DNA of 64,000 nt from Dorea sp. D27. GTDB lineage: Bacteria; Bacillota; Clostridia; Lachnospirales; Lachnospiraceae. Below, one piece after another: positions 1 to 7,719 of the stretch. A program made the translations under genes and the position numbers. The stretch's first letter is position 1. Each line of letters starts with the position of its first letter. The stretch lies in NCBI RefSeq assembly GCF_001185345.1, contig NZ_KQ236747.1:152749-216748 (forward strand). The letters are read 5' to 3'. The notes beneath the pieces are model-generated. The model was not told the origin of the DNA, did not search any database, and worked only from the letters and a program-made list of their open reading frames with translations.

Positions 1-446
1 ATAGTTTCTATAGATATAAAGGCAAGTGTAGATTCAGAGTACATCCTAAATCAGTAATCAAGCGGAAGGATAGGCTCAGAGTGCTAACGGACAGAAATAA
101 CGGGATGAGTAATGCGGTCAGAGAAGATAAATACCAACAGTATGTGCGGGGATGGGTGGAATACTTCAAACTAGCAGATATGAAGGGTCTTCTCAAAAGT
201 ACAGATGAATGGGCAAGGCGAAGAATCAGAGCAGTCTACTGGAAACAATGGAAGAAAATCAAAACGAGATACCGAATGTTAAAAGCGCTCGGCATAGAAC
301 ATTGGAAAGCCAAGGAACTAGCTTGTAGCAGAAAAGGATATTGGAGAATGGCACAGGTGCTAAACCAAATCTTTTCAAACAAAATAATAGCCAAGCTGGG
401 ATACATATCCTTACTTGGCTATTATCTAACAGTTTGTGAAAATTAA
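1..446 (+). CDS. Group II intron-encoded reverse transcriptase/maturase, C-terminal part (5' truncated by window edge)
   Basis: The frame is open from base 3, so the true start lies outside the window. What remains is the C-terminal maturase part of a group II intron protein, which helps the intron RNA fold and splice. The visible signs are the SFYRYKGKCRFRVHPKS stretch, then VLTDRNNGMS and a basic region with WARRRIRAVYWKQWKKIKTR and a KAKELACSRKGYWRMA block typical of this family. The stop codon at 444-446 is followed at once by the catalytic domain V RNA. The catalytic reverse-transcriptase motifs are not in view, so whether the element is intact cannot be judged. Confidence 0.9.
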   Translation, partial: SFYRYKGKCRFRVHPKSVIKRKDRLRVLTDRNNGMSNAVREDKYQQYVRGWVEYFKLADMKGLLKSTDEWARRRIRAVYWKQWKKIKTRYRMLKALGIEHWKAKELACSRKGYWRMAQVLNQIFSNKIIAKLGYISLLGYYLTVCEN

Positions 447-525
447 AGAACCGCCGTATACGGAACCGTACGTACGGTGGTGTGGGAGGACGGTAAATAA
501 AATAATTATTTACCTCCTACCCGAT
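447..525 (+). ncRNA. Group II intron domains V and VI (3' end of intron)
   Basis: Directly after the maturase stop lies a domain V-like hairpin, about 449-483. Its arms are CCGCCGTA and TACGGTGG, and a two-base bulge region is near CGTACG. A domain VI-like stem follows (GGTAAATAA pairing with TTATTTACC, about 492-515), and the intron probably ends near CCTACCCGAT (about 524). The 3' exon starts only a few bases before the stop codon of the convergent phosphotransbutyrylase gene, so the intron sits in the short gap behind that gene without breaking it. The exact splice site was not determined. Confidence 0.8.
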
Positions 526-530
526 TTTCA

Positions 531-1427
531 TCACAGCACGCTCAGCCCGATAGCATGCAGCTTGTTCTGTGCGGAATCAGACCGGGAGGTCATGACAATG
601 GGGACGCCCGCTCCGATTACGGCACTTCCTGTATGCAGGCCCGCAAAGTATCGCAGCGCCTTGTCCAGCGCATTTCCGGTGCAGAGGTTGGGCATAAGCA
701 GAATGTCTGCCTTTCCCGCGACAGGGCTTTCGATTCCTTTGCCTGCGGCTGCCGCAGTGGAGACTGCATTATCCAGTGCCAGAGGACCGTCTATATGGCA
801 GCCTGTAATCTGTCCACGTTCATTGGCTTTGCTCAGCATGGCGGCGTCAATCGTCTCGGGCATCTTTTCATTGATTACTTCCACCGGTGCAAGACAGGCC
901 ACGTTTGGGCATACGATGCCAAGCCTGTGGGCCAGTGAGACAGCATTTTTGACAATCTGTACTTTATCCTTATAGGTAGGGGTTACGTTGATGGCACAGT
1001 CGCTCAGCAGAATCAGCCGCTCCTCCCCGGGAAACTCGCTCACAGTTATCTGGCTGACAAGTGCATCTGGCGGAATCAATCCATGTTCTTTGTGGAACAA
1101 CGAGCGAAGGAAGACCGAAGTGTGGAGCAGCCCCTTCATAAGTGCATCTGCCTTGCCGGCAGAAGCCAATGATACTGCCAGTTCCGCTGCTTTTGCATCA
1201 TCCGGCTCGTTGATAATGTGCCATACGCCGGCATCTTCTCCAAGCGCTGACAGTATTTCGCTTATCTTTCGTTCCTGTCCGATAAGGATGAAGTCTGCAA
1301 TTCCTTCTCTTCTTGCCGCTGCGGAAGACTCGAGCACTTCCCTGTCGTGGGCGGCGGAAACTGCAATGACCTTCTTCACGGCATTCTTTTTAATTCCATC
1401 CAGCAATTCGCTAAAATTATGATACAT
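531..1427 (-). CDS. ptb: Phosphate butyryltransferase (phosphotransacylase)
   Basis: This 298-residue protein belongs to the phosphate acetyl/butyryltransferase family. The family converts an acyl-CoA plus phosphate into acyl phosphate and CoA in the cytoplasm. Length and order of conserved blocks (ISVSAAHDREVLES-like N-terminus, NVTPTYKDKVQIVKNAV in the middle, ADILLMPNLCTGNALDKAL near the C-terminus) fit Ptb rather than the larger Pta. It follows buk after a 12-base gap with its own AGGAGG site, in the order buk-ptb. Together the two genes give ATP from an acyl-CoA. Substrate may be butyryl-, isobutyryl- or another branched or aryl acyl-CoA; sequence does not decide. Confidence 0.92.
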   Translation of the reverse strand: MYHNFSELLDGIKKNAVKKVIAVSAAHDREVLESSAAARREGIADFILIGQERKISEILSALGEDAGVWHIINEPDDAKAAELAVSLASAGKADALMKGLLHTSVFLRSLFHKEHGLIPPDALVSQITVSEFPGEERLILLSDCAINVTPTYKDKVQIVKNAVSLAHRLGIVCPNVACLAPVEVINEKMPETIDAAMLSKANERGQITGCHIDGPLALDNAVSTAAAAGKGIESPVAGKADILLMPNLCTGNALDKALRYFAGLHTGSAVIGAGVPIVMTSRSDSAQNKLHAIGLSVL

Positions 1428-1439
1428 TATCAGGCCTCC

Positions 1440-2522
1440 TTATATAGTCTGCTCATCGTAATCCTGTATATCCTCTTCCCGGCGCAATACACGAAGTGCG
1501 CCGAGCGCCAGGGATTCCAGCTCATTCTCCCCGGGATATATGGCGACGGGGGCAAGAAAGGATACGTGTTCTTTGATAAGTGACACGAAGAAATCCCAGT
1601 AGGCCAGCCCGGCAGTAAGGACAATGGCGTCCACATGGCCGCACATGGCTGCTGCGATGCCGCCGATTTCCTTGGACACCTGGTAGGCCATAGCTTTTGT
1701 GACAGAGAGGGCGGCAGAATCTCCGGAGCTGATGCGCCTCTGTACTTCTCTGCCGTCAACCGTTCCGAGGTATGCAGCCATTCCGCCCCGGCCGTTGACA
1801 CGGCGCAGCATTTCATCCAGCTCATATGTGCCGCTGTAACATAATTTGATAAGTTCTCCGACAGGGACGTCCCCGCTCCGTTCCAGTGCAAAGGGACCGT
1901 CACCGGCAAGCCCGTTATTGACATCAGTAATCTGCCCCTTTTGATGAGCCGCTACGGTGATACCTCCTCCCATATGAGCAACGATGAGGTTCACATCGCT
2001 GTAGCTTACATGATGGTCCTGACAGTATCTGCGTGCGGTGGCTCTGTGGTTCAGTGCCTGAAAAGAGGCGATTCTTTTAATCTCCGGAAGGCCGGAATAG
2101 ACGGCTTCCTCACACATCTCGTTGCAGACCGGGGGATCTACGGTCAGGGCCGGTATCTTATATTCCTGTGCCAGGTCATAGGCAATCTGCCCTCCGATAT
2201 TGCAAGGATGATCCCCGTAACGGCCGCACTGGGAATCAGAGAGCATATGGGGCGTGATAGCATAAGTACCTCCGCGGACCGGCCGTATCGTACCTCCACG
2301 GCTCACGACAGCGCAGAATTCCTCCATTCGTTCCTTTTTGTCACGGAGCAATTTCAGAATTGCCTGGAGACGAAAGTCGTACTGGTCCATAAAATGAAGG
2401 CAGCCGGCAATCTCTTCTCTTGGGTGGGTGACAGTATGGGTCCAGACAGCTGCCGCATCGAGGTAGACGCCGACTTTTGTGGAAGTGGACCCCATGTTGA
2501 TAATTAACAGACGATAGTTCAT
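1440..2522 (-). CDS. buk: Butyrate kinase
   Basis: This is a 360-residue ASKHA-fold acyl kinase that phosphorylates ADP with an acyl phosphate, the ATP-yielding step of acid formation. The phosphate-binding start LLIINMGSTSTKVGVY, the PPVCNEM motif and AHMGGGITVAAH are typical of Buk. The open frame reaches 12 codons further upstream, but the start at 2522 is preferred because AAGGAGG lies seven bases before it and the conserved N-terminus begins there. It is the first gene of a leftward buk-ptb operon. The promoter carries an operator shared with the oxidoreductase operon. Isobutyrate or branched-chain use is possible. Confidence 0.92.
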   Translation of the reverse strand: MNYRLLIINMGSTSTKVGVYLDAAAVWTHTVTHPREEIAGCLHFMDQYDFRLQAILKLLRDKKERMEEFCAVVSRGGTIRPVRGGTYAITPHMLSDSQCGRYGDHPCNIGGQIAYDLAQEYKIPALTVDPPVCNEMCEEAVYSGLPEIKRIASFQALNHRATARRYCQDHHVSYSDVNLIVAHMGGGITVAAHQKGQITDVNNGLAGDGPFALERSGDVPVGELIKLCYSGTYELDEMLRRVNGRGGMAAYLGTVDGREVQRRISSGDSAALSVTKAMAYQVSKEIGGIAAAMCGHVDAIVLTAGLAYWDFFVSLIKEHVSFLAPVAIYPGENELESLALGALRVLRREEDIQDYDEQTI

Positions 2523-2556
2523 AAACGCCTCCTTAATATTATAATCAAAATGTAGC

Positions 2557-2600
2557 ATACAAAAAGTTTGATATACAAAACGGCGTTTCTATATATGAAC
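2557..2600. promoter_or_regulatory. Tandem operator in the buk-ptb promoter
   Basis: Two imperfect palindromes of the form GTTT-N2-TATA-N2-AAAC lie side by side: GTTTGATATACAAAAC at 2566-2581 and GTTTCTATATATGAAC at 2585-2600. The 19 bases at 2557-2575 are identical to 3657-3675 in the oxidoreductase promoter. The site lies just downstream of the -10 box, where a bound repressor would block transcription. Binding by the adjacent IclR protein is inferred from location and from repetition at three places. Confidence 0.7.
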
Positions 2601-2611
2601 TTGTTAAGAGG

Positions 2612-2640
2612 AATATAACATAGATAACTTGGACTGTCAA
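2612..2640 (-). promoter_or_regulatory. Promoter of buk-ptb
   Basis: Read on the minus strand there is TTGACA (2640-2635), a 17-base spacer and TATATT (2617-2612). This is close to the vegetative sigma consensus and lies about 90 bases upstream of the buk start, immediately before the tandem operator. Confidence 0.65.
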
Positions 2641-2682
2641 TACCTTAACATGGCAGGATAAGTATAACAGAAAAGGACTGCC

Positions 2683-3471
2683 CTACTGCAGTCCTTTCTG
2701 TATCTGTTCTGCTGCAGAACGCAGTGCCTGCAGATGCTTTTCCTTATTGGCAATCATTCTTGTCGTGGGCCCGGAAGAGCTGATGGCGGCCACGGGCCGT
2801 CCGCTGATGGACAGGAGGGGGACCGCATAGCACGTAAGCCCTATTTCTGCCTCCTCGCTGTCACAGGAATAACCTTGCTCTTTTATCTGGCTCAGCAGAT
2901 GAAGCAGTTCCTTGACATCCTTTATGGAATTGGGTGTCTGGGGTTCGAATTCTGCAGAGCGGATATATTGGTTGATGAACTGGTCTGATTCGTGGGCCAG
3001 AATGGCTTTTCCTGTCGCGGTTATGTGTGCATACTGCGTATATCCAAGCATGATGTCCATCTTAAGCCAGAGCGTTCCCACACATTTATCAATGAAAGTG
3101 ACATGGGTAGGAGTGTCCATGATAACGAGATGAGAGGATTCACCGGTCTCATCGGATATCCTGCACAGGCAAGGGTGTATAAGGCTGATGAGTTCCATCC
3201 GGTTGTGGGCAATCTGTCCTAATGTCGATACCTTGGCGCTGAGCCTGTATTTAGCTCCTGGAGTCTTGGAAATGTAACCGCTGCGCTCCAGTGTTACAAG
3301 AAAACGGAAAGCGGTGCTGCGGTTGATTCCCAGGTAACGGGTTACATCCGAGGGGCTTAATTCCTCGTATGTAAAAAACAAGTCCAGAATAGACAATGCG
3401 TTTTCTACGGAGTGAAGAATATATTTATCATTATTTTTAGAAACGGTATCGTTGGTGCTGCTATTATTCAA
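2683..3471 (-). CDS. IclR-family transcriptional regulator
   Basis: This 262-residue protein has an N-terminal winged helix (about residues 17-80, with LSPSDVTRYLGINRSTAFRF as recognition region) and a C-terminal IclR effector domain (about 90-258, with GETGESSHLV-type and VAAISSSGPTTRM stretches). Family members sense small organic acids. It lies between the leftward buk-ptb operon and the rightward oxidoreductase operon. Copies of one operator occur at both promoters and upstream of its own start, so it probably controls all three units. The start is preceded by AGGAGGAATC. The effector is unknown; a 2-oxo or hydroxy acid of the pathway is the obvious guess. Confidence 0.9.
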   Translation of the reverse strand: MNNSSTNDTVSKNNDKYILHSVENALSILDLFFTYEELSPSDVTRYLGINRSTAFRFLVTLERSGYISKTPGAKYRLSAKVSTLGQIAHNRMELISLIHPCLCRISDETGESSHLVIMDTPTHVTFIDKCVGTLWLKMDIMLGYTQYAHITATGKAILAHESDQFINQYIRSAEFEPQTPNSIKDVKELLHLLSQIKEQGYSCDSEEAEIGLTCYAVPLLSISGRPVAAISSSGPTTRMIANKEKHLQALRSAAEQIQKGLQ

Positions 3472-3541
3472 ATGAGATTCCTCCTTAGACCTTATTCAAT
3501 ATATATTTAGTTTAACATTCCAGTAATTTACCGTCAATGTT

Positions 3542-3565
3542 GTTTCGTATAGAAAAACGGCGTTT
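3542..3565. promoter_or_regulatory. Operator copy upstream of the IclR gene
   Basis: GTTTCGTATAGAAAAAC (3542-3558) followed by GGCGTTT matches the operator at buk (GTTTGATATACAAAAC then GGCGTTT) over its conserved positions, including the AAACGGCGTTT joint that is identical at 2578-2588 and 3555-3565. It lies just upstream of a weak TTGACG-17-TAAACT promoter reading into the IclR gene (3537-3509, minus strand). This suggests autoregulation. Confidence 0.6.
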
Positions 3566-3623
3566 ATTAAATATCACTAAAAATACGTTCTGAAATTCTT
3601 ACAATATGACATAAGTAAAACAA

Positions 3624-3652
3624 TTGACAATCAATTAAACTGGATGTAATAT
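3624..3652 (+). promoter_or_regulatory. Promoter of the 2-oxoacid oxidoreductase-nitrilase operon
   Basis: TTGACA at 3624-3629 and TAATAT at 3647-3652 are separated by 17 bases. The leader to the first start codon is about 100 bases and holds the tandem operator. Confidence 0.65.
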
Positions 3653-3656
3653 AAAA

Positions 3657-3701
3657 ATACAAAAAGTTTGATATAAGCAACGTAGTTTTGTATAAAGAAA
3701 C
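3657..3701. promoter_or_regulatory. Tandem operator in the oxidoreductase-nitrilase promoter
   Basis: GTTTGATATAAGCAAC (3666-3681) and GTTTTGTATAAAGAAAC (3685-3701) are arranged as at buk. The block ATACAAAAAGTTTGATATA at 3657-3675 is an exact 19-base repeat of 2557-2575. It starts four bases after the -10 box, a classic repression position. Confidence 0.7.
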
Positions 3702-3762
3702 GGAGTGGAAGGTGATTTCAGTAAGATATTTGTAATTAAAACAGGAAAAGGAGAGGTGTCAT

Positions 3763-4302
3763 ATGAAAGAAATCCGTTTACATGGCAGAGGCGGGCAGGG
3801 GGTAGTCAAAGCATCACAGATTATTGTGAAAGCGGCTGTAGCTGAACAGAAACAGGGGCAGTTTATCCCATTTTTCGGCGTGGAGAGAAAAGGCTCTCCG
3901 GTCTTTGGATATCTCAGGATATCCGATGAGCCGATACGGAGAAAAATGCAGGTCTACGAGCCGGATATCGTGATGGTACTGGACGACTCCCTCACAATGA
4001 TGCCCAGCACCTATGAAGGGCTGAAGGAAGGCGGAACTATCATTATGAATACGGTAAAGCCCCCAAAAGAGCTGAAGATTCCGCAGCAGGCAGGGCAGAT
4101 CGCGCTGGTGGATGCTGCCGGCATATCGGAAGAATTTCTGGGACGAAACATTCCCAACACGGCAATGCTTGGAGCATTTGCTAAGATTACAGGGCTTGTA
4201 GACAGGGAAATCCTGTTCCGGGAGATAGAGGCTTCTTTTGGAGACGAAAACCGTAGGGCGGCTGAAGCAGCTTATGATAAGACAGAAAGTGTCGAAGTAT
4301 AG
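3763..4302 (+). CDS. 2-oxoacid:ferredoxin oxidoreductase, gamma subunit
   Basis: The 179-residue protein matches the gamma domain of pyruvate/2-ketoisovalerate-type ferredoxin oxidoreductases, which helps bind coenzyme A. It opens with the diagnostic RLHGRGGQGVVKASQI and contains FFGVERKGSPVFGYLRIS. A strong GGAGAGG site precedes the ATG. It is the first of four genes in the order gamma, delta, alpha, beta, which is usual for four-subunit POR and VOR enzymes. The complex cleaves a 2-oxo acid to acyl-CoA, CO2 and reduced ferredoxin. The substrate (pyruvate, branched-chain or aromatic oxo acid) cannot be read from this subunit. Confidence 0.92.
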   Translation: MKEIRLHGRGGQGVVKASQIIVKAAVAEQKQGQFIPFFGVERKGSPVFGYLRISDEPIRRKMQVYEPDIVMVLDDSLTMMPSTYEGLKEGGTIIMNTVKPPKELKIPQQAGQIALVDAAGISEEFLGRNIPNTAMLGAFAKITGLVDREILFREIEASFGDENRRAAEAAYDKTESVEV

Positions 4303-4313
4303 GAGGAATTTCA

Positions 4314-4583
4314 ATGGCAGAACATTTACATATAACACCGATCGGTAATGACGGCATGTATACTCTGGATACGGCAAGCTGGCGGATTCTGCGTCCGGTG
4401 ATGGACAAAGAGAACTGTATCGAATGTGGCATGTGCCTGGCTTACTGTCCGGTAAATTCTATTATAAAATCAGAAAATAACAGCTATGAGATTACGTATG
4501 ACTATTGCAAGGGGTGTGGAATCTGTGCAAATGAGTGCCCTAAAAAGGCAATTGACATGGTACTGGAAGGAGGAGTGAAATAA
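4314..4583 (+). CDS. 2-oxoacid:ferredoxin oxidoreductase, delta subunit (2x[4Fe-4S])
   Basis: This 89-residue ferredoxin-like subunit carries two [4Fe-4S] motifs, CIECGMCLAYCP near residue 38 and CKGCGICANECP near residue 68. It passes electrons from the thiamine diphosphate site to external ferredoxin. It starts 11 bases after the gamma gene behind AGGAGG, and its stop overlaps the start of the alpha gene, which points to translational coupling. Confidence 0.93.
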   Translation: MAEHLHITPIGNDGMYTLDTASWRILRPVMDKENCIECGMCLAYCPVNSIIKSENNSYEITYDYCKGCGICANECPKKAIDMVLEGGVK

Positions 4584-5761
4584 TGGGTGAAGTAAAGGTG
4601 CTTACCGGAAACTATTGTGCGGCAGAAGCCGCTGCACTGTGCCGGCCGGATCTGATTGCCGCATACCCGATTACACCACAGTCATCTGTGGTAGAACATC
4701 TGGCAGAACTTGTACATAATGGTAAGATCGATGCCAGCCTCGTTCAAGTAGAGTCCGAGCATTCGGCCATGAGCGTCGTCCAGGGTGCTGCTGCGGGAGG
4801 CGGAAGGGTGTTTACGGCGACTTCGGCGCAGGGTCTTGCGCTGATGTATGAACCATATTTCCGCATGTCAACCCTGCGTCTGCCTATGGTCATGGCGCTG
4901 GCCACAAGAGAGATGACGTCTCCTGAGACTGTATGGAGCGGCCAGCAGGACGCCATGAGCGTACGGGATGCAGGATGGATACAGATGTTCTGTGACAGCA
5001 ACCAGGAAATTGCAGATATGGTGATCCAAGGCTACATGATAGCCGAACACCCGGAAGTCCTGCTGCCTGTCAATGTCTGTTATGACGGCTTTTACAGTTC
5101 CCATCTCACAGAAGGCGTGGATCTTCCCACGCAGGAGGAGGTGGACGCATTGCTTCCTGCCCCGTCCTTCTGCCACGCGGTTCTGGATCCGGACAATCCC
5201 TTTGCCCTGGATCCGCTGACACCAGGACCGATTCTCATGAAGTACAGAAAGACACATCTGGAAGCCATGGAGAAGGCGCTTCAGGTGATGGAAGAGGTTG
5301 ACAGGAAGTTCAGCGCCGCATTTGGCCGCAGCTATGGAGGCGCTGTATCCGAATACAGGACTGAAGACGCGGATGTTGTCATCGTTACAGTCGGAGGGAT
5401 GACAGGTACTGGCATGGATGCCGTGGATCAGGCAAGAGAGGAGGGCATCAAGGCCGGCCTCATTAAACTTCGTTTCACGAGACCGTTTCCGGCGAAGCGG
5501 CTGGCAGAAGCGCTGCGGGGAAAGAAAGCCTTTGCCGTGATTGACAGAAGCGTATGCTTTGGATGGAGCCAGGGTCCTATGTATATGGAGACAAAAGCGG
5601 CATTGATGGATGCGGGAAGTGCATACTGTCATTTTTCGGCAATCGGAGGCCTGGGAGGCACCGATATCTCTATCGACATGATGATGAAATCAATACGCAC
5701 ATTAGAGGAGCACAAGCATGAGCCGGGGGAAATGGAGACGCAGTGGTATATGGTGGGGTAG
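4583..5761 (+). CDS. 2-oxoacid:ferredoxin oxidoreductase, alpha subunit
   Basis: This 392-residue subunit carries the pyrimidine-binding and transketolase C-terminal-like domains. Visible marks are AYPITPQSSVVEHLAEL near residue 30, the VQVESEHSAMSVVQGAAAGG block and ATSAQGLALMYE. The C-terminal part (about 260-390) holds VIVTVGGMTGTGMDA and FGWSQGPMYME. It fits the alpha chain of POR/VOR/IOR-like enzymes in length. The ATG overlaps the delta stop by one base. The substrate is uncertain; the neighbouring dehydrogenase, nitrilase and Ptb/Buk suggest a hydroxy-acid-derived oxo acid rather than central-metabolism pyruvate. Confidence 0.92.
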   Translation: MGEVKVLTGNYCAAEAAALCRPDLIAAYPITPQSSVVEHLAELVHNGKIDASLVQVESEHSAMSVVQGAAAGGGRVFTATSAQGLALMYEPYFRMSTLRLPMVMALATREMTSPETVWSGQQDAMSVRDAGWIQMFCDSNQEIADMVIQGYMIAEHPEVLLPVNVCYDGFYSSHLTEGVDLPTQEEVDALLPAPSFCHAVLDPDNPFALDPLTPGPILMKYRKTHLEAMEKALQVMEEVDRKFSAAFGRSYGGAVSEYRTEDADVVIVTVGGMTGTGMDAVDQAREEGIKAGLIKLRFTRPFPAKRLAEALRGKKAFAVIDRSVCFGWSQGPMYMETKAALMDAGSAYCHFSAIGGLGGTDISIDMMMKSIRTLEEHKHEPGEMETQWYMVG

Positions 5762-5776
5762 TTAGGAGGAAGATAC

Positions 5777-6688
5777 ATGAATTACATAGATATGTTAAAT
5801 AATGCAGAAGACCAGGTGACTCCGGGCATGTCTGCCTGTCAGGGATGCGGTGGCGAACTGATATTGAGAACCGTCTTAAAGATAGCTGGGAAACATACGA
5901 TTGTGGGTATTCCTCCAGGATGTATGGCCGGTGCCGGTGTCGTTGGATGGAATTATTCCAATGGACTTAAAATACCGGTCCATATTCCGCTTCTGGACAA
6001 TACGGCCTCCTTCTTGACGGGGCTGAGCCAGATGTATGCGAGAAAAGGACGTGAAGATGTGAATATCGTAGCTGTCGCAGGCGATGGCGCCACCGCAGAC
6101 TGCGGGTTCCAGAGCCTGTCGGCTTCAGCGGAACGAAACGAGAAGATGCTGTATGTATGCTATGATAATGAAGGCTATATGAATACCGGCTATCAGAGGA
6201 GCTCCACCACGATGAAAGGGTCACGGACGTCTACGACTCCAATCGGAGCTGCCATCAACGGAAAGCGGCAGCAGCAGAAGTACCTGCCCCTTATCATGTC
6301 CATGCACGGCCTTACATACTGTGCAGCAGCTTCTCCGTCCAACATGGCGGACCTGGTGGCAAAAGTGCAGAAAGGGCTAGAGGCGAGCAAGAGAGGGTTT
6401 GCCTACCTCCATGTGTTTTCTCCGTGTCCGACCGGATGGAGCTATCCGTCTGAAAAGGCGATTGAGGTCGCCAGAAATGCGGTTAAGGCGAATGTCTTTC
6501 CATTATGGGAGATGGAAGACGGAATATATAAGATAAACTATAAGAATAAGAAGCCGCTTCCGGTAGAGGCATTTGTGAATGGCATCGGGAAATTTAAGAA
6601 TCTCACGCTGGAAGACATGGTAAGTATTCAAGAGGCTGTCGACGACAGATATGCCCTGCTGGAGCGCCTTGCAGGGGAATCGGATTAG
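5777..6688 (+). CDS. 2-oxoacid:ferredoxin oxidoreductase, beta subunit (ThDP-binding)
   Basis: The 303-residue beta chain binds thiamine diphosphate. The motif AGDGATADCGFQSL with a downstream CYDNEGYMNTGYQRS is the GDG...N cofactor motif of POR/VOR beta chains. ACQGCGGELILR and GCMAGAGVVGW supply the conserved cysteines near the proximal cluster. It follows the alpha gene by 15 bases with TTAGGAGG. It completes a four-subunit enzyme and is followed closely by the dehydrogenase and nitrilase genes, so the whole set is probably one transcript. Confidence 0.93.
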   Translation: MNYIDMLNNAEDQVTPGMSACQGCGGELILRTVLKIAGKHTIVGIPPGCMAGAGVVGWNYSNGLKIPVHIPLLDNTASFLTGLSQMYARKGREDVNIVAVAGDGATADCGFQSLSASAERNEKMLYVCYDNEGYMNTGYQRSSTTMKGSRTSTTPIGAAINGKRQQQKYLPLIMSMHGLTYCAAASPSNMADLVAKVQKGLEASKRGFAYLHVFSPCPTGWSYPSEKAIEVARNAVKANVFPLWEMEDGIYKINYKNKKPLPVEAFVNGIGKFKNLTLEDMVSIQEAVDDRYALLERLAGESD

Positions 6689-6712
6689 CAGAGGCGAAAG
6701 GAGAGGGAGAAT

Positions 6713-7675
6713 ATGAAACTTGGTGTGATAGGAGGTGCGGGGCGCCTCGGAGCAACGACCGCGTTTTGCGTGGGGCTCAGAAACTGTGTGGAAGAGATTA
6801 AGCTGATGGATGTGAAAGAGAATTATGCGGCAGCGAACGTCATGGATATGAGCCAGGCCTTCCTGCCGGTCAGCAGGACAAAAGTATCTCTGGCAAAAAG
6901 CTACGCAGACTTTGCTGATTGTGATATCATGCTCAGCGCGGCCGCAAAACCGTTTTCAAAGGATATTAAGGACCGCGCGCAGGAGCTGCAGATGAACGTG
7001 GAAATCATCCGCCCTATCTGTGAAAAGCTGAAGAAGCATTGCCGTCCTTCTACGGTTGTCATCGTGTCAGCGAACCCGGTAGATGTGTTCGTATATATCT
7101 ATCAGAAGCTCCTTGGATGGGACGAGAGGCAGTTTCTTGGGCTTGCGGGCAATGATACGATTCGGCTGAAATGGGCTGCGGCTATGGTGACAGGAAAAGA
7201 CTATGCCAATATAGGTGCAGTCTGCATCGGAGAACATGGCGGGGGAGCAGTCAGGCTCTATGATTCAATGACATATGGAGATCTGCCTATGAATCTTACC
7301 GATGAGCAGAAGAAAAGGATAGAAAGGGAATGCGCGGACTGGTTCGGGCACTGGACGGATCTTGAGACCGGAACGACGACAGGCTATACGTCAGGAGTCA
7401 CCATGTCTATGATGATTGAGGCCATAGCGATAGACAGCGACCTTGTCCTTCCATGTTCTACTTTGCTCTGTGAACAGATGGGATACCCGGACTGTGCGAT
7501 GGGACTGCCGGTGCGGCTTGGTAAGGGAGGAGCAAAAGAAGTGATACTGCCTGCCCTTACGGCAGAGCAGAAGACAGAGCTGGATAAAGCGGCTGCAAAG
7601 ATCAGCGGAATGATATCCCAGACCGGCTGCCTGCCGGATACTGGCAAAGCTCTGGGCATGCCTGCTCTTTCCTGA
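6713..7675 (+). CDS. LDH/MDH-family 2-hydroxyacid dehydrogenase of unclear specificity
   Basis: This 320-residue protein has the lactate/malate dehydrogenase fold and should interconvert a 2-hydroxy acid and a 2-oxo acid with NAD(H). The nucleotide-binding start is LGVIGGAGRLG. VSANPVDVF, the pair D-T-I-R in GNDTIRLKW and the catalytic histidine in CIGEHGG are all present. The mobile loop that fixes specificity in classical enzymes is replaced by AAAKPFSKDIKDRAQELQMN. I see neither the malate Arg nor the lactate Gln at its usual distance before the catalytic Arg. It sits 24 bases after the oxidoreductase beta gene, so its product is likely the oxidoreductase substrate. Confidence 0.85.
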   Translation: MKLGVIGGAGRLGATTAFCVGLRNCVEEIKLMDVKENYAAANVMDMSQAFLPVSRTKVSLAKSYADFADCDIMLSAAAKPFSKDIKDRAQELQMNVEIIRPICEKLKKHCRPSTVVIVSANPVDVFVYIYQKLLGWDERQFLGLAGNDTIRLKWAAAMVTGKDYANIGAVCIGEHGGGAVRLYDSMTYGDLPMNLTDEQKKRIERECADWFGHWTDLETGTTTGYTSGVTMSMMIEAIAIDSDLVLPCSTLLCEQMGYPDCAMGLPVRLGKGGAKEVILPALTAEQKTELDKAAAKISGMISQTGCLPDTGKALGMPALS

Positions 7676-7719
7676 TGGTAGTTTGTAACTGATTAATATA
7701 TTATTAAGGAGGAAACAAT

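Noticed and set aside
436..975. Plus-strand frame antisense to ptb
   Set aside because: It crosses the group II intron RNA and ptb; composition is typical of an antisense shadow and no start signal is present.
4868..5632. Minus-strand frame of 254 residues opposite the oxidoreductase alpha gene
   Set aside because: The alpha subunit is unmistakable on the other strand; the shadow has no recognisable motif or ribosome-binding site.
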